This document shows positions 7,998 to 15,830 of a DNA stretch of 26,054 nt, one piece after another (position 1 is the first letter of the stretch; each line of letters opens with the position of its first letter). The notes under the pieces are model-generated. The model saw only the letters and a list, made by a program, of their open reading frames with translations, was not told the DNA's origin and ran no database searches. Source of the stretch: an uncultured Faecalibaculum sp. (GTDB lineage Bacteria > Bacillota_I > Bacilli_A > Erysipelotrichales > Erysipelotrichaceae); contig NZ_CAJUPA010000013.1 of NCBI RefSeq assembly GCF_910588395.1, positions 32,438 through 58,491 on the forward strand, in the 5' to 3' direction. The position numbers and the translations under genes are program-made.

Positions 7998-8813
7998 TTA
8001 TCCCAGGATTCCGCAAACGGATCCAACGAAAGCCACAACAGCCATGATCAGCAGAGTCTTGATCGGTGTCATGCCCTTCTTCGCCATCATCCACCAGCAC
8101 AGGAGGACAAACAGCATCGTCAGGATCTTCGGGAAAGCGCCATCCAGGTTGGCCTGCAGCATTACAGGTTCGCCTTCGGAGTTGGTCGCAATCTGAATCG
8201 GAGTTGTGATGTTAACCCAGGAAGCAGCCATCGCACCAACGACAACCTGACCCAGGATAATAACAGATTCACGGAAAGCCGTAGCCTGTTCGCCTACCAG
8301 CAGTTCAACAGCGGATCCACCCAGGGAGTAGCCTTTGTCGAAGATGAACTTCTGGAACCAAATGGAAGTTGCGTTCCATACGATGATGTAGAACAGGGGG
8401 CCCAGAACGTTTCCGCCTTCGGCGAAACCAACTGCGATACCCAGCAGAATGGGGATGTAAGTACCAACGATCAGAGAGTCACCGATACCAGCCAGCGGGC
8501 CCATCAGACCAGCACGGATACCGTTGATCATTTCATCGTCGATGCCTTCTGCGCCATTTGCACGTGCTTCTTCCAGACCTGCGGTGATGCCGACTACGAT
8601 ACAGCCGATCTGCGGTTCTGTGTTGAAGAATGCATAGTAAGTTTCAAGCTTCTTGGACTGCTCTTCGTGAGTCGGATACAGTTCTTTCAGAATGGGGATC
8701 ATGGCCCACATGTAACCGAATGTCTGCATGTGCTCGTGAGAGAAGCATGTCAGGTTGCCATACCACCATTTCCAGAATGCGCTGTTCAGAGTCTTCTTGC
8801 TAATTTTTTTCAT
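7998..8813 (-). CDS. PTS mannose/fructose/sorbose-family transporter subunit IID
   Basis: A 271-residue membrane subunit of a mannose-class phosphotransferase permease. Together with IIC it forms the sugar channel. Family features are the N-terminal FWKWWYGNLTCFSHEHMQTFGYMW segment (split here: FWKWWYGNLTCFSHEH then MQTFGY), the conserved GLMGPLAGIGDSL motif around 100-112 and C-terminal hydrophobic helices. It is the last gene of the operon; its ATG is 3 bp after the IIC stop and its own stop is followed by a strong terminator. Substrate specificity within mannose, glucosamine, GalNAc, fructose or sorbose cannot be told from this subunit alone. Confidence 0.95.
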   Translation of the reverse strand: MKKISKKTLNSAFWKWWYGNLTCFSHEHMQTFGYMWAMIPILKELYPTHEEQSKKLETYYAFFNTEPQIGCIVVGITAGLEEARANGAEGIDDEMINGIRAGLMGPLAGIGDSLIVGTYIPILLGIAVGFAEGGNVLGPLFYIIVWNATSIWFQKFIFDKGYSLGGSAVELLVGEQATAFRESVIILGQVVVGAMAASWVNITTPIQIATNSEGEPVMLQANLDGAFPKILTMLFVLLCWWMMAKKGMTPIKTLLIMAVVAFVGSVCGILG

Positions 8814-8816
8814 AAA

Positions 8817-9653
8817 TTAGATGTCCTCCTCTTCTTCAACGACCACTCCGGCTGCAGCAGCAGGTGCTTTCTTGGCCATGGTCAGCTGATAGTTGATCAG
8901 GGCGAATACGCCGCCGATTACGGTGGCAGCCAGCAGGGTCAGACCCATGGCAGCGGCCAGAACGAAACCGAACATGAAGTACAGCAGGTCAGATGTCTTG
9001 TTGACTACGGACTTCAGCAGGATGGACATACCAACTGCAGGAAGAACGGAGCCGACTGTCAGCAGAGCCTTTACGTACCAAACGGATGTATCCAGATACT
9101 GGAATACTTCCTCAACAGCGGTGGAACCGAAGTAGCACAGCAGTGTTACAGGCAGGAAGGACAGGCAGAAGTGGGAAATCAGAGGCATCAGTGCGTCCAC
9201 CTTGCCGACGATTTCGAAGTTGCCCTTGTCCAGAGCAGCCCAGCCGATGTGCTGCCAGATCAGGTTCATCATCGCGGTGCCGTAGAACAGGGTGATACCG
9301 ATGGTACCTGTCAGGGCAGAGATGGAGGAAGCCAGCTGGAATGCTTCATCGGAAGCGTAGTCGATGCCGGCAGCGCGGCAGCCAACATATGCCAGAGGAA
9401 TACCAATGTAGGATACGGCACGAAGGTCGGATGCTACTGTTCCACCCGGGGTAACCAGGGCGATCCACATTACCTGCATCGGAATGCCAATCAGAATGCA
9501 GCCGGATACATCACCGAGGATGAGTCCGACAAACAGAGAGGCAACCAGGGGACGGTTCAGGGTATAGTTACCAACTGTTGTTCCCAGGCAGGCGATCGTG
9601 GAAGCGGCAGTACAAGACATCAAACCAATCAGGATAGCTTGAAATAAACTCAT
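8817..9653 (-). CDS. PTS mannose/fructose/sorbose-family transporter subunit IIC
   Basis: A 278-residue polytopic membrane protein and the sugar-binding channel subunit of the mannose-class PTS. It shows several glycine-rich hydrophobic helices, including GLILGDVSGCILIGIPMQVM-type sequence near 40-60, typical of IIC, and ends in an acidic tail (VVEEEEDI). The ATG at 9653 follows AAGGAG about nine bases upstream. It is third in the order IIA-IIB-IIC-IID and is spaced 58 bp from IIB. The phosphate path is EI/HPr to IIA to IIB to the incoming sugar. Confidence 0.95.
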   Translation of the reverse strand: MSLFQAILIGLMSCTAASTIACLGTTVGNYTLNRPLVASLFVGLILGDVSGCILIGIPMQVMWIALVTPGGTVASDLRAVSYIGIPLAYVGCRAAGIDYASDEAFQLASSISALTGTIGITLFYGTAMMNLIWQHIGWAALDKGNFEIVGKVDALMPLISHFCLSFLPVTLLCYFGSTAVEEVFQYLDTSVWYVKALLTVGSVLPAVGMSILLKSVVNKTSDLLYFMFGFVLAAAMGLTLLAATVIGGVFALINYQLTMAKKAPAAAAGVVVEEEEDI

Positions 9654-9711
9654 AAAACCTTTCTCCTTTTATTGCTTTCTGCAATAACTCTGTTGTTTAT
9701 CTATATCCGGC

Positions 9712-10200
9712 TCAGTAACCGAATTTAGACCTGAATTTGGGCCATTCGCCGATCGAGGACTCTTTGACCAGAGCGAACTCGATGTCGTAGCCTTTTTTGC
9801 TGATGGCTTCCAGCGCATCGGCTTCTTCCTGTGTGATGGACTGGTTCTGACCCAGCTTCACGGCACCCGGACGGTCGTTGCAGGGACCGATGATCAGTTT
9901 CTTGATGCCCGGTTTGAAGTCCATGTCCACCAGAATCTCCTTCATGTCCACGGGGTTCTTGGTGATCAGGAAGTATTTCTTGTCGGAGTTCAGAACCTTG
10001 TCCTGCACTTCCTTGAAGTGTTCCTTGGTCCATACAAAGACTTTCTTGTCAGTGGAAGCCTTGAAAGACTGAGCCAGTACGGGAGTCGTGGCAGCCTTGT
10101 CGTTGACTGCGATGATTCCGTCACAGGGGTATTCCTTGGACCATCTTGTGATGATCTGACCGTGGATGATTCTGTCGTCCACCCGCATAAATGTAATCAT
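9712..10200 (-). CDS. PTS mannose/fructose/sorbose-family component IIB
   Basis: A 162-residue cytoplasmic phosphocarrier of the mannose-class PTS. The active histidine is H13 in VDDRIIHGQ, the family's canonical phosphorylation site. It takes phosphate from IIA and passes it to the sugar bound by IIC/IID. The length is normal for a stand-alone IIB. AGGAGG seven bases before the ATG fixes the start. It lies 47 bp after the IIA stop. Having IIB as a separate gene, rather than a IIAB fusion as in E. coli ManX, is common in Bacillota. Confidence 0.95.
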   Translation of the reverse strand: MITFMRVDDRIIHGQIITRWSKEYPCDGIIAVNDKAATTPVLAQSFKASTDKKVFVWTKEHFKEVQDKVLNSDKKYFLITKNPVDMKEILVDMDFKPGIKKLIIGPCNDRPGAVKLGQNQSITQEEADALEAISKKGYDIEFALVKESSIGEWPKFRSKFGY

Positions 10201-10247
10201 GTTGTGTCCTCCTAATGATGTATTGAGCCGCGCTTGCGCGTCAGTTC

Positions 10248-10676
10248 CTAAAGATCGTCTTCGTCCTCGTCGGCAACAGCCACAAACTCTGTCAGACCGG
10301 CGCGGCCTTCGGAAAGCAGCGTGTCCTTGAGCAGGTTCAGGTCGTCGAAGTTGTCCTTCATGAGAACAGCCGTGATTGCCAGGGGCATGTTCATGCCGGC
10401 AATGACCAGCGTATTGGGCAGCATGCCTTTTTCATCCAGAACGGACAGGGCGTTTGTGAACGGGGATCCGCTCAGAATGTCTGCCAGCAGAATGATCTGA
10501 TCGTCTTCCTTGATGTCTTTTACAAGTTCGCGGAAGTTTTCGGCAAACTCATCGGCGGACATATCAGCCTTCAGCGAAGTGTCCAGAACATCCGGACGGT
10601 CGCCTGTCATCATGTTGACGGCACTGTGCAGTCCGGGTGCAAATTCGCCGTGACTGACCATCACTACATACTTCAT
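10248..10676 (-). CDS. PTS mannose/fructose/sorbose-family component IIA
   Basis: A 142-residue cytoplasmic IIA domain. The phosphorylated histidine is H9 in MVSHGEFAPGL, which in the family accepts phosphate from HPr. I chose the ATG at 10676, seven bases after GGAGG, over an in-frame start 48 bp upstream that lacks a ribosome binding site and a homologous sequence. It ends in an unusually acidic tail (DEDEDDL), paralleled by the acidic end of IIC. It is the first gene of the PTS operon and is preceded by a clear promoter and an upstream cre site. Confidence 0.94.
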   Translation of the reverse strand: MKYVVMVSHGEFAPGLHSAVNMMTGDRPDVLDTSLKADMSADEFAENFRELVKDIKEDDQIILLADILSGSPFTNALSVLDEKGMLPNTLVIAGMNMPLAITAVLMKDNFDDLNLLKDTLLSEGRAGLTEFVAVADEDEDDL

Positions 10677-10724
10677 TTGACTTCCTCCATTTGGTAGCGC
10701 ATTCAAACCGCGCTCGTTACTCAC

Positions 10725-10753
10725 ATTCTAGCAAAGACTCTGGAGAGTGTAAA
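10725..10753 (-). promoter_or_regulatory. Sigma-A promoter of the PTS operon
   Basis: On the minus strand: -35 TTTACA (10748-10753), a 17-bp spacer, and -10 TAGAAT (10725-10730) with an extended TGC before it. The predicted start is near 10718, giving a leader of about 40 bases that ends in GGAGGAAGTCAA before the IIA ATG. Confidence 0.75.
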
Positions 10754-10820
10754 ACAGAACATGACAATTATCACATGAAAACCCATATTTTACCTCGGTA
10801 CATTACATCAACTTTGCAGT

Positions 10821-10834
10821 AGAAAGCGCTTTCA
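10821..10834 (-). promoter_or_regulatory. Catabolite-responsive element (cre) candidate
   Basis: The minus strand reads TGAAAGCGCTTTCT, matching the CcpA operator consensus TGWAANCGNTNWCA at all but the last base, with a 12-bp perfect palindrome core. It is centred about 110 bp upstream of the predicted PTS start site. That is far for simple repression and compatible with activation or with a second, distal promoter. Confidence 0.7.
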
Positions 10835-10964
10835 GGTCCTTTTTGCTTCCTTTACAGTAATTTTGGGATTTTGTTCCCAATATTTTCCGCAGCTGTTGTC
10901 CGGTCAAACCGGTTGACGGAAATCCGCCGGAACTGACTGCGAAAACAGCGGGAAACCACATCGC

Positions 10965-11003
10965 AAAAAGCCCGGAGGCCACAGTCTGCGGCGGCTCCGG
11001 GCT
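10965..11003 (-). terminator. Intrinsic terminator of the MORN-like lipoprotein gene
   Basis: AGCCCGGAG and CTCCGGGCT (9-bp arms, extended by an inner GCC/GGC) are followed on the minus strand by TTTTTG. It lies 52 bp after the stop at 11055. The rest of the 10731-11054 gap holds the PTS promoter and cre site; I see no gene in it. Confidence 0.8.
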
Positions 11004-11054
11004 GGTGCACAATCATTCTTTTTTTCAGGATCCAGGCTGTCCGGACCGACCGTC

Positions 11055-11915
11055 TCAGTGCCAGTCCTGACTGGAAATCACCACATGGCCCGGATTCTCC
11101 GGGTCAACAACAATCAGCGGATCTCCGTTCTGATCCACCGCTGCCACTGCCTCGCCATCGGCGGTTTCCTGAATGACGACCATGGATCCGTTTCTGGTGG
11201 TGAAGGTTCCGGAAAGTGCATCCCCGTCGAAGGGGTAGACCTCCATCGTGGCTGCCCCCTCCAGGATGTTGTCCCTGAAGGTGCCGCTATAGCGGATATC
11301 GGCAAGAGTCTGCTGATCAATGGCATACGTCAGATTCCAGGCAGTCCCCTCGCCATTGAGCCTGCCATCCCTGAATGTGCCGGTATTGCAGTGAACCCGG
11401 CAGGTATTTCCATCCTCCGGAAAGGTGTAATCCAGATAGATTCCGAGGCCATCCATGGCTCCGCTTTTGCTGAGTGTGCCTCTCCAGAGGGCATTGACAG
11501 CCGGGTCCCAGACAATGACAGCTTTTCCGGCGGCTTTGTCCACCGGGACGATGGACAGGCTGCCGTCTTTGCCCGGCACAGCCGCAACGGTCTGATCCGG
11601 CAGCCCCTGTTTTCCTTTCTCGCAGGACTGCACCAGGGCATAGAGCGCAGAGGCATACTGCGGATCATTGTCCTGCATGCAGCTGACTGCCCGTTCCAGA
11701 TCCCTGTTCACTTCTTCCAGGATTCCGGCTGCCATCCGGTCTTTCACAGTAGCGTCACCACCGGCTTGTGCTTCACTGTGTGCATGACTTTCTGCTTCTG
11801 CAGCCGGATGGTTCTGACCGCCGGAGCCATTCATCGAAGCGCAGCCAGTCAGGCACAGAACAGCGGCGCCCAGAAACGCCAGCGCAGATTCTTTCATTAT
11901 TTTCATCGGTTTCAT
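11055..11915 (-). CDS. Secreted lipoprotein with MORN-like repeats (286 aa)
   Basis: A predicted lipoprotein. The N-terminal signal ends in the lipobox LTGC with the modified cysteine at C25, so it should be anchored to the outer face of the membrane. A His/Glu/Ala-rich linker follows (about 30-55), then a helical region, then a beta-rich part. The latter has repeats of the type GTFRDGRLNGEGT (about residue 180) and SGTFRDNILEGAA (about 210), which resemble MORN motifs. The exact molecular role is unknown. Three in-frame ATG codons (11915, 11906, 11897) are possible and none has a strong ribosome binding site. It is monocistronic, with its own terminator. Confidence 0.75.
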   Translation of the reverse strand: MKPMKIMKESALAFLGAAVLCLTGCASMNGSGGQNHPAAEAESHAHSEAQAGGDATVKDRMAAGILEEVNRDLERAVSCMQDNDPQYASALYALVQSCEKGKQGLPDQTVAAVPGKDGSLSIVPVDKAAGKAVIVWDPAVNALWRGTLSKSGAMDGLGIYLDYTFPEDGNTCRVHCNTGTFRDGRLNGEGTAWNLTYAIDQQTLADIRYSGTFRDNILEGAATMEVYPFDGDALSGTFTTRNGSMVVIQETADGEAVAAVDQNGDPLIVVDPENPGHVVISSQDWH

Positions 11916-12079
11916 GACTGGAATTTTATAGAAACGTCCATGAATGTTACAGCCGTTTGCCTCTGTATATCATCCCGGTCACCGTGTTCCGCCGCATACC
12001 GAACTCAGTCTGCCGGTCCAGGCTCCGCCTGCTTCTGCAGATTCACGAAAGGCATCAGCACAGCCGGCAGACCGGATGC

Positions 12080-12109
12080 AAAAAGCGGCGGAACATCGGG
12101 TGCCGCCGC
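12080..12109 (-). terminator. Intrinsic terminator of the 13813-12143 operon
   Basis: The minus strand reads GCGGCGG, an 11-base loop, CCGCCGC, then TTTTTGC. It lies 34 bp after the stop at 12143. The remaining bases up to 11916 show no gene. Confidence 0.8.
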
Positions 12110-12142
12110 ATGACCTCCGGACTCTTTGCCAAATCCGGCTGA

Positions 12143-12472
12143 TCAGAACAGATACTTGCTTGCTGCCCACAGCAGCAGCATCGCCGCAATGGGAATGATG
12201 AAAAACATCGAGTAGCCCCGGACGAATTTCATCTCCAGTGCCTTGAACCCGATTTCATCGTAATAATACTTCTCCTCCGGTGTCTGCACCACAATGCCTT
12301 CTTCAATCAGATTGCCAATAGTGTAGGACAGCGTATTGGTCTGCAGAGGCAGATCCTTGAACACCTTGAGGGGCACCGCTGTTTCCGGAGATGTGGCATC
12401 CCGTTTTTTCAGCGCTTCAATCACCAGACTCGCCGCGGTCCCGCCGGGGCTTTTCTTACGTTTCTTCGACAT
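12143..12472 (-). CDS. Small protein with winged-helix-like N part and C-terminal membrane helix (109 aa)
   Basis: Unrecognised. After a basic start (MSKKRKKSPGG), residues 15-75 look like a small helix-turn-helix or winged-helix fold: LVIEALKKRDATSPETAVPL, then TLSYTIGNLIEEGIVVQ and KYYYDEIGFKAL, resembling a 'wing'. A hydrophobic segment close to the C terminus (about 90-106) would anchor it in the membrane. The ATG at 12472 has AAGGA about nine bases upstream and lies inside the HAD gene, which it overlaps by 17 bp, implying coupled translation. A TTG at 12490 is a less likely start. A DNA-binding role is only suggested by the pattern. Confidence 0.7.
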   Translation of the reverse strand: MSKKRKKSPGGTAASLVIEALKKRDATSPETAVPLKVFKDLPLQTNTLSYTIGNLIEEGIVVQTPEEKYYYDEIGFKALEMKFVRGYSMFFIIPIAAMLLLWAASKYLF

Positions 12473-13310
12473 AATCCAGTTTCCTTTCAATCACCTGGGC
12501 TACACTTTCTGTGACATAGCGTGCATGGGCTTTCACCGGATCCACGGCTGTATCCATGCACCAGGCATCTTCCAGCATATCAAACACCGGCACATCATTG
12601 GGACCATCTCCCGCAAAACACACCGGGATCTCCGGCATCTGCGACAGCAGCGCTCTCAGAGCCAGGGACTTGTCCGACTCACAGGCTTCCACATAATCAT
12701 GGGAAGTCTGATGCCACTGCATTTCCGGAGCCAGAGCCCGGGCCTGTTCCAGCACACCCGCTGTATTCCGCTCATCCCACACATACAGAGAAAGGCCCGG
12801 CACGGACGGGCTTTCAGCCAGCAGATCCTCCAGATCCTGCTCTGAAAAATACGTCAGATGTGCCTGCACCTCCATCATCCGTTCCATCGCAGCCACAGGC
12901 ATCCGCCGCCGGCAGAACCGGTGTGCACCATCCGGCATGGTCACAAAGGGGACGCACAGGCCGGGCCACAGACCCGCATCCTGCAGTATGTCCAGCGCAG
13001 CTTTCACCTGGCTGCTCTTCAGCCACTGCCGGTATACGCACTCGCCTCCCAGCATCACCTGGGCGCCGTTGTCCGTGATCAGCACATCCGGTGTAACCCC
13101 CAGTCTGCCGCAGAGCTGGTGGCAGAAGGCTTCACCCCGGCCGGTCACCAGACCAAACTGATTACCGGCCTGTTTCCAGCGCTGCAGCGCCGCTGCATCT
13201 TCGGGACAGATCCGGTCATTGATCAGAAGCGTTCCGTCCACATCGCAAAGCAGCAGAGTCCTCAGCGGCTTCTGCGGTTCTTTCGCTTTTCCTTTTTCTT
13301 TTCTTTCCAT
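12456..13310 (-). CDS. Cof-type HAD-IIB family hydrolase
   Basis: A haloacid-dehalogenase phosphatase of about 284 residues, the usual Cof length. Motif I is DVDGT with nucleophile D23 and general acid D25; motif II lies in LVTGRGE (about residue 55); motif IV is AGDGPNDVPVF near the C terminus, where the family binds magnesium. Members dephosphorylate small sugar phosphates, flavin or pyridoxal phosphates; the substrate cannot be predicted. I prefer the ATG at 13310 because GGAGG lies ten bases upstream; an ATG at 13319 is too close to it. The N-terminal 15 residues are very basic and overlap the upstream gene by 49 bp. Confidence 0.85.
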   Translation of the reverse strand: MERKEKGKAKEPQKPLRTLLLCDVDGTLLINDRICPEDAAALQRWKQAGNQFGLVTGRGEAFCHQLCGRLGVTPDVLITDNGAQVMLGGECVYRQWLKSSQVKAALDILQDAGLWPGLCVPFVTMPDGAHRFCRRRMPVAAMERMMEVQAHLTYFSEQDLEDLLAESPSVPGLSLYVWDERNTAGVLEQARALAPEMQWHQTSHDYVEACESDKSLALRALLSQMPEIPVCFAGDGPNDVPVFDMLEDAWCMDTAVDPVKAHARYVTESVAQVIERKLDYVEET

Positions 13311-13813
13311 GACAGCCATTCCTCCCGGACCGCCATTCCCACACGGTTGGTCATTTCCAGCTCCTGACCATTGGCCAGATGCAGTTTCACATTCTTGAAA
13401 ATGCCCCGTTTCTGATCCATGCCCAGGATTGCCCGGAACCGGAAAATCTCTCCGGCATAGAAGAAACCGTCACTGCTCAGAATCAGCCGCCGGTGCAGCC
13501 AGACATCCAGCGACAGTCCCAGAAACACCAGCCCCAGAGCCACATAGGTCAGCTGGTAAATCCAGACCTGCTGGCCCTCCGGTGTGATCAGCTGACCAAA
13601 GAACACCAGGACAAAGCACAGAACAGCCATACCCACCAGCATCCAGGCCTGCCACAGGCTGTAGCTTTCCCGTTTTGCGTCCGGATGCACCGTGAGATAC
13701 TCCGCGGTGCCGGACTTGTCTTTTTTGTACAGACGCAGGCTGGAATACAGCATATATGCGCAGTACAGAATCACGATGATCATGATGATCACCTGAAGAA
13801 CTGCATTGGACAT
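13262..13813 (-). CDS. Membrane protein, three hydrophobic segments and PH-like C-terminal part (183 aa)
   Basis: Unrecognised membrane protein. Hydrophobic stretches lie at about 4-22, 57-76 and 85-105. A beta-rich cytoplasmic part follows, with LILSSDGFFYAGEIFRF and FKNVKLHLANGQELEMT, the look of a small pleckstrin-homology-like (bPH) fold. It ends in a strongly basic tail (KEKKKEKRKNRRSR). The ATG at 13813 has GAGGGG seven to eight bases upstream and lies just downstream of a consensus -10. It is first in a three-gene unit with overlapping ends (HAD phosphatase, then the small wHTH/TM protein). Confidence 0.75.
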   Translation of the reverse strand: MSNAVLQVIIMIIVILYCAYMLYSSLRLYKKDKSGTAEYLTVHPDAKRESYSLWQAWMLVGMAVLCFVLVFFGQLITPEGQQVWIYQLTYVALGLVFLGLSLDVWLHRRLILSSDGFFYAGEIFRFRAILGMDQKRGIFKNVKLHLANGQELEMTNRVGMAVREEWLSWKEKKKEKRKNRRSR

Positions 13814-13843
13814 TTTGAAACCCCTCTCTTTTCGATAACAGGT

Positions 13844-13849
13844 ATTATA
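13844..13849 (-). promoter_or_regulatory. -10 element for the 13813-12143 operon
   Basis: The minus strand reads TATAAT 30 bp before the start codon at 13813. No convincing -35 is seen at 16-18 bp. It faces a second -10 on the plus strand only 22 bp away. Confidence 0.55.
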
Positions 13850-13871
13850 CAACATCGCCATCCTCCGGTGC

Positions 13872-13877
13872 TACAAT
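13872..13877 (+). promoter_or_regulatory. Extended -10 element of the thioesterase gene, close to its start codon
   Basis: The plus strand reads TGCTACAAT. The hexamer ends six bases before the ATG at 13884, so the expected start point coincides with the A of the start codon, which would make the transcript leaderless. No Shine-Dalgarno sequence is present upstream of the ATG. Confidence 0.5.
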
Positions 13878-13883
13878 TCCTGT

Positions 13884-14369
13884 ATGCACGAAACAGAAAC
13901 CACAGAACGGTCCCAGCAGACCGCCAGCCAGCAGGAAGCCGCCTTTACGGAGCTTCGACACCGTCTGAACTCCTCCAGCAAGTACCTGCAGTCCAACGAC
14001 ATGCGCGTCACGGAACTGCGCCGGGGCTATGCCCGGGTGGAGATGATCATCGATGAACACATTCTGAACATCCACGGGTTTGTTCACGGCGGGGCGCTGT
14101 TTTCCCTGGCAGACACCGCTGCCGGCAGCGCCAGCTTCACCACCGGCAGAGACTCCGTGACACTGTCCGCCTCCATCAACTATCTTTCTCCCGGACGGGG
14201 CGGCAAGCTGATTGCCATCGGCTCCGAGGTCAAAGCCGGGCGCACCACCGGCGTCTATGAAGTGTTCATCTGCAACGACCGGGAAGACCTGCTGTGCCGC
14301 GCCACCATCACCGTCTTCTTTCTGGACGGCGACTCATACCTTCAGGAAAACAGACACAGAAGCCACTGA
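13884..14369 (+). CDS. PaaI-type hotdog-fold thioesterase (161 aa)
   Basis: A hotdog-fold acyl-CoA thioesterase of the PaaI/YdiI type. The signature is NIHGFVHGGALFSLADTAAG at residues 62-81, with the conserved HGG (H68) and acidic D77 of the active site. The second half (SASINYLSPGRGGKLIAIG) gives the long beta strands of the fold. Family members hydrolyse aryl- or acyl-CoA thioesters in the cytoplasm. The protein has about 15 more N-terminal residues than usual, Gln/Thr/Glu-rich, with no alternative start before residue 40. The start has no ribosome binding site and lies immediately after a -10 element. It is transcribed divergently from the 13813 gene. Confidence 0.87.
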   Translation: MHETETTERSQQTASQQEAAFTELRHRLNSSSKYLQSNDMRVTELRRGYARVEMIIDEHILNIHGFVHGGALFSLADTAAGSASFTTGRDSVTLSASINYLSPGRGGKLIAIGSEVKAGRTTGVYEVFICNDREDLLCRATITVFFLDGDSYLQENRHRSH

Positions 14370-14519
14370 CAGACTTCCCTCCCCGCTGTCCTGCCGTACA
14401 GCCGCGTCCGGTCCGCTTTCCGGCGGCTTTCAGCGGGCACCTCGCAGGTTCATCCCGGCTCCAGCGGCTACAATGAAGCTGACAGTGCGGCCGGACAGCC
14501 GCCGGAAAGGGGCAGTCAC

Positions 14520-14798
14520 ATGAACGAATTCATCAGCAGCATCCGCAAGGACTGGGACAAGGCGAAAGCCGGGTTTGACAGCTTCATGGCCAAAGCCGAT
14601 GGCCAGGACGAATATCAGAGCATCAAAGCCGCGCAGGCAAAAGCCCGGCAGGAGCTGGCACAGAAGATCCTCTCCGAAAAACCGGACCAGACCACGCTGG
14701 AAAGCTGGCTTCAGAACTTCGAAGAACTGTGCTATCAGGACGGATTCTCCCAGGGATACCTGGAAGGCGGACTTACCGGTTCGGAGACCATGGAATAA
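14520..14798 (+). CDS. Hypothetical helical protein (92 aa)
   Basis: An unrecognised small soluble protein, rich in Ala, Lys, Glu and Gln and probably all helical (FISSIRKDWDKAKAGFDSFM then QAKARQELAQKIL). Its C-terminal end is Gly-rich (GFSQGYLEGGLTG). The ATG at 14520 follows AAAGGGG by seven bases, and a bidirectional terminator follows the stop by 16 bp, both supporting a real gene. The 150-bp gap before it has a TACAAT at 14469-14474 that could be a -10 but no good -35. No function assigned. Confidence 0.72.
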   Translation: MNEFISSIRKDWDKAKAGFDSFMAKADGQDEYQSIKAAQAKARQELAQKILSEKPDQTTLESWLQNFEELCYQDGFSQGYLEGGLTGSETME

Positions 14799-14814
14799 AC
14801 ACCCATATGCAGAA

Positions 14815-14862
14815 AACGCCTGGGGAACAGAGAACCTGCTCTGTACTCCCCAGGCGTTTTTT
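14815..14862. terminator. Bidirectional terminator between convergent genes
   Basis: AACGCCTGGGGA and CAGAG pair with CTCTG and TCCCCAGGCGTT. A run of six T follows on the plus strand and TTTTCTG on the minus strand. It serves the 92-aa gene (plus) and the SH3-like gene ending at 14886 (minus). Confidence 0.88.
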
Positions 14863-14885
14863 GTCCCGGCATTCCGACCCGTGCA

Positions 14886-15830
14886 TCAGGGCTGAACCGC
14901 ATTTTCCTCCTGTACCGGATGCAGATATTCATACTCCGCATCCCGCAGACACACCCATTCACCCGGCCGGATGCGCCCCCAGACAGAGCCGTCCTCCGCC
15001 CGTTCCAGCAACTCGATCCGGGCCTCCTGACCCGTCCACAGAGACCCCGTCACCCGGGCCCCCTTGTGACAGGACGTGCGCAGATTCATATCGTATGCCG
15101 CCTGATACACCCCGGGTTTGAGGCCCTCCAGGTCGTCTTTTTCCTCCTGTACAGCCGCCATCTCCTGCCGGCCCTGACACGCCGGGTCCTGGGCATGACT
15201 TTGCAGAAAGGCGAATTTCTCATGCAGGGAAGGATTCATCAGGACATGGTCATCCTCCGTCCACTGCGCCGCCTCCGGAGAAATGCCCGCCGCCAGGATC
15301 ACACTGTCAGGATCATCCTCCAGCCGCCATCCGCTGAACACCAGCTGATCCACCTGCATTCTCTCCGGCTCGCCCGCCAGCGCAAACAGCAGATTCCCTG
15401 CCCGACATACCTCCGTCCGGTTCTGGGCTGTATCCACCACAAACTCCGCATCCGTAAAACAGCCGCCGTCCATCATGGCCAGGATCTCCCGGCCATCCCC
15501 CAGCCCCAGCGTGTGCAGATTCACCCCGCGGTCCGTGCCTTTCCATTCCGACACCGCGCCGTTCTGAAATACATAAATGGTCTCCGGCACCGCGCCCGCC
15601 GCCAGACCACCGTCTCTGTCAGTCTTCACCCTGAGAAACACCGCCGGTTCACGCCCGGTCAGTGCCTGCGCCAGATTCCGCCGGCCGGCTGTCCCCTGCT
15701 GATCTTCCTGCTGACCAAACAGAAAATATCCCCCGGCCACTGCCAGCGCCAGACACAGAAACACCGCGGCTGCCCGCAGTCTGGTCCTGGCATTTACAGC
15801 TGGCTGTTTCCGGTTGTCATTGTGCGGCAT
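14886..15830 (-). CDS. Membrane-anchored extracellular protein with SH3-like C-terminal domain (314 aa)
   Basis: A predicted single-pass or signal-anchored protein. A basic N terminus is followed by a hydrophobic helix at about 19-39 (AAAVFLCLALAVAGGYFLFG), so most of the chain is probably outside the cell. The last 70 residues (GVYQAAYDMNLRTSCHKGAR to GRIRPGEWVCLRDAEYEYL) look like a bacterial SH3b domain, commonly used for peptidoglycan binding. The middle 170 residues are unrecognised. The ATG at 15830 has AGGAGG six bases upstream. The frame stays open much further upstream, to 16841, but that part overlaps the VanY gene and is not coding. It is transcribed away from VanY. Confidence 0.78.
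   Translation of the reverse strand: MPHNDNRKQPAVNARTRLRAAAVFLCLALAVAGGYFLFGQQEDQQGTAGRRNLAQALTGREPAVFLRVKTDRDGGLAAGAVPETIYVFQNGAVSEWKGTDRGVNLHTLGLGDGREILAMMDGGCFTDAEFVVDTAQNRTEVCRAGNLLFALAGEPERMQVDQLVFSGWRLEDDPDSVILAAGISPEAAQWTEDDHVLMNPSLHEKFAFLQSHAQDPACQGRQEMAAVQEEKDDLEGLKPGVYQAAYDMNLRTSCHKGARVTGSLWTGQEARIELLERAEDGSVWGRIRPGEWVCLRDAEYEYLHPVQEENAVQP

Noticed and set aside
10803..11012. A 69-codon minus-strand open frame upstream of the PTS operon.
   Set aside because: It spans the cre site and a terminator and has no ribosome binding site or homology.
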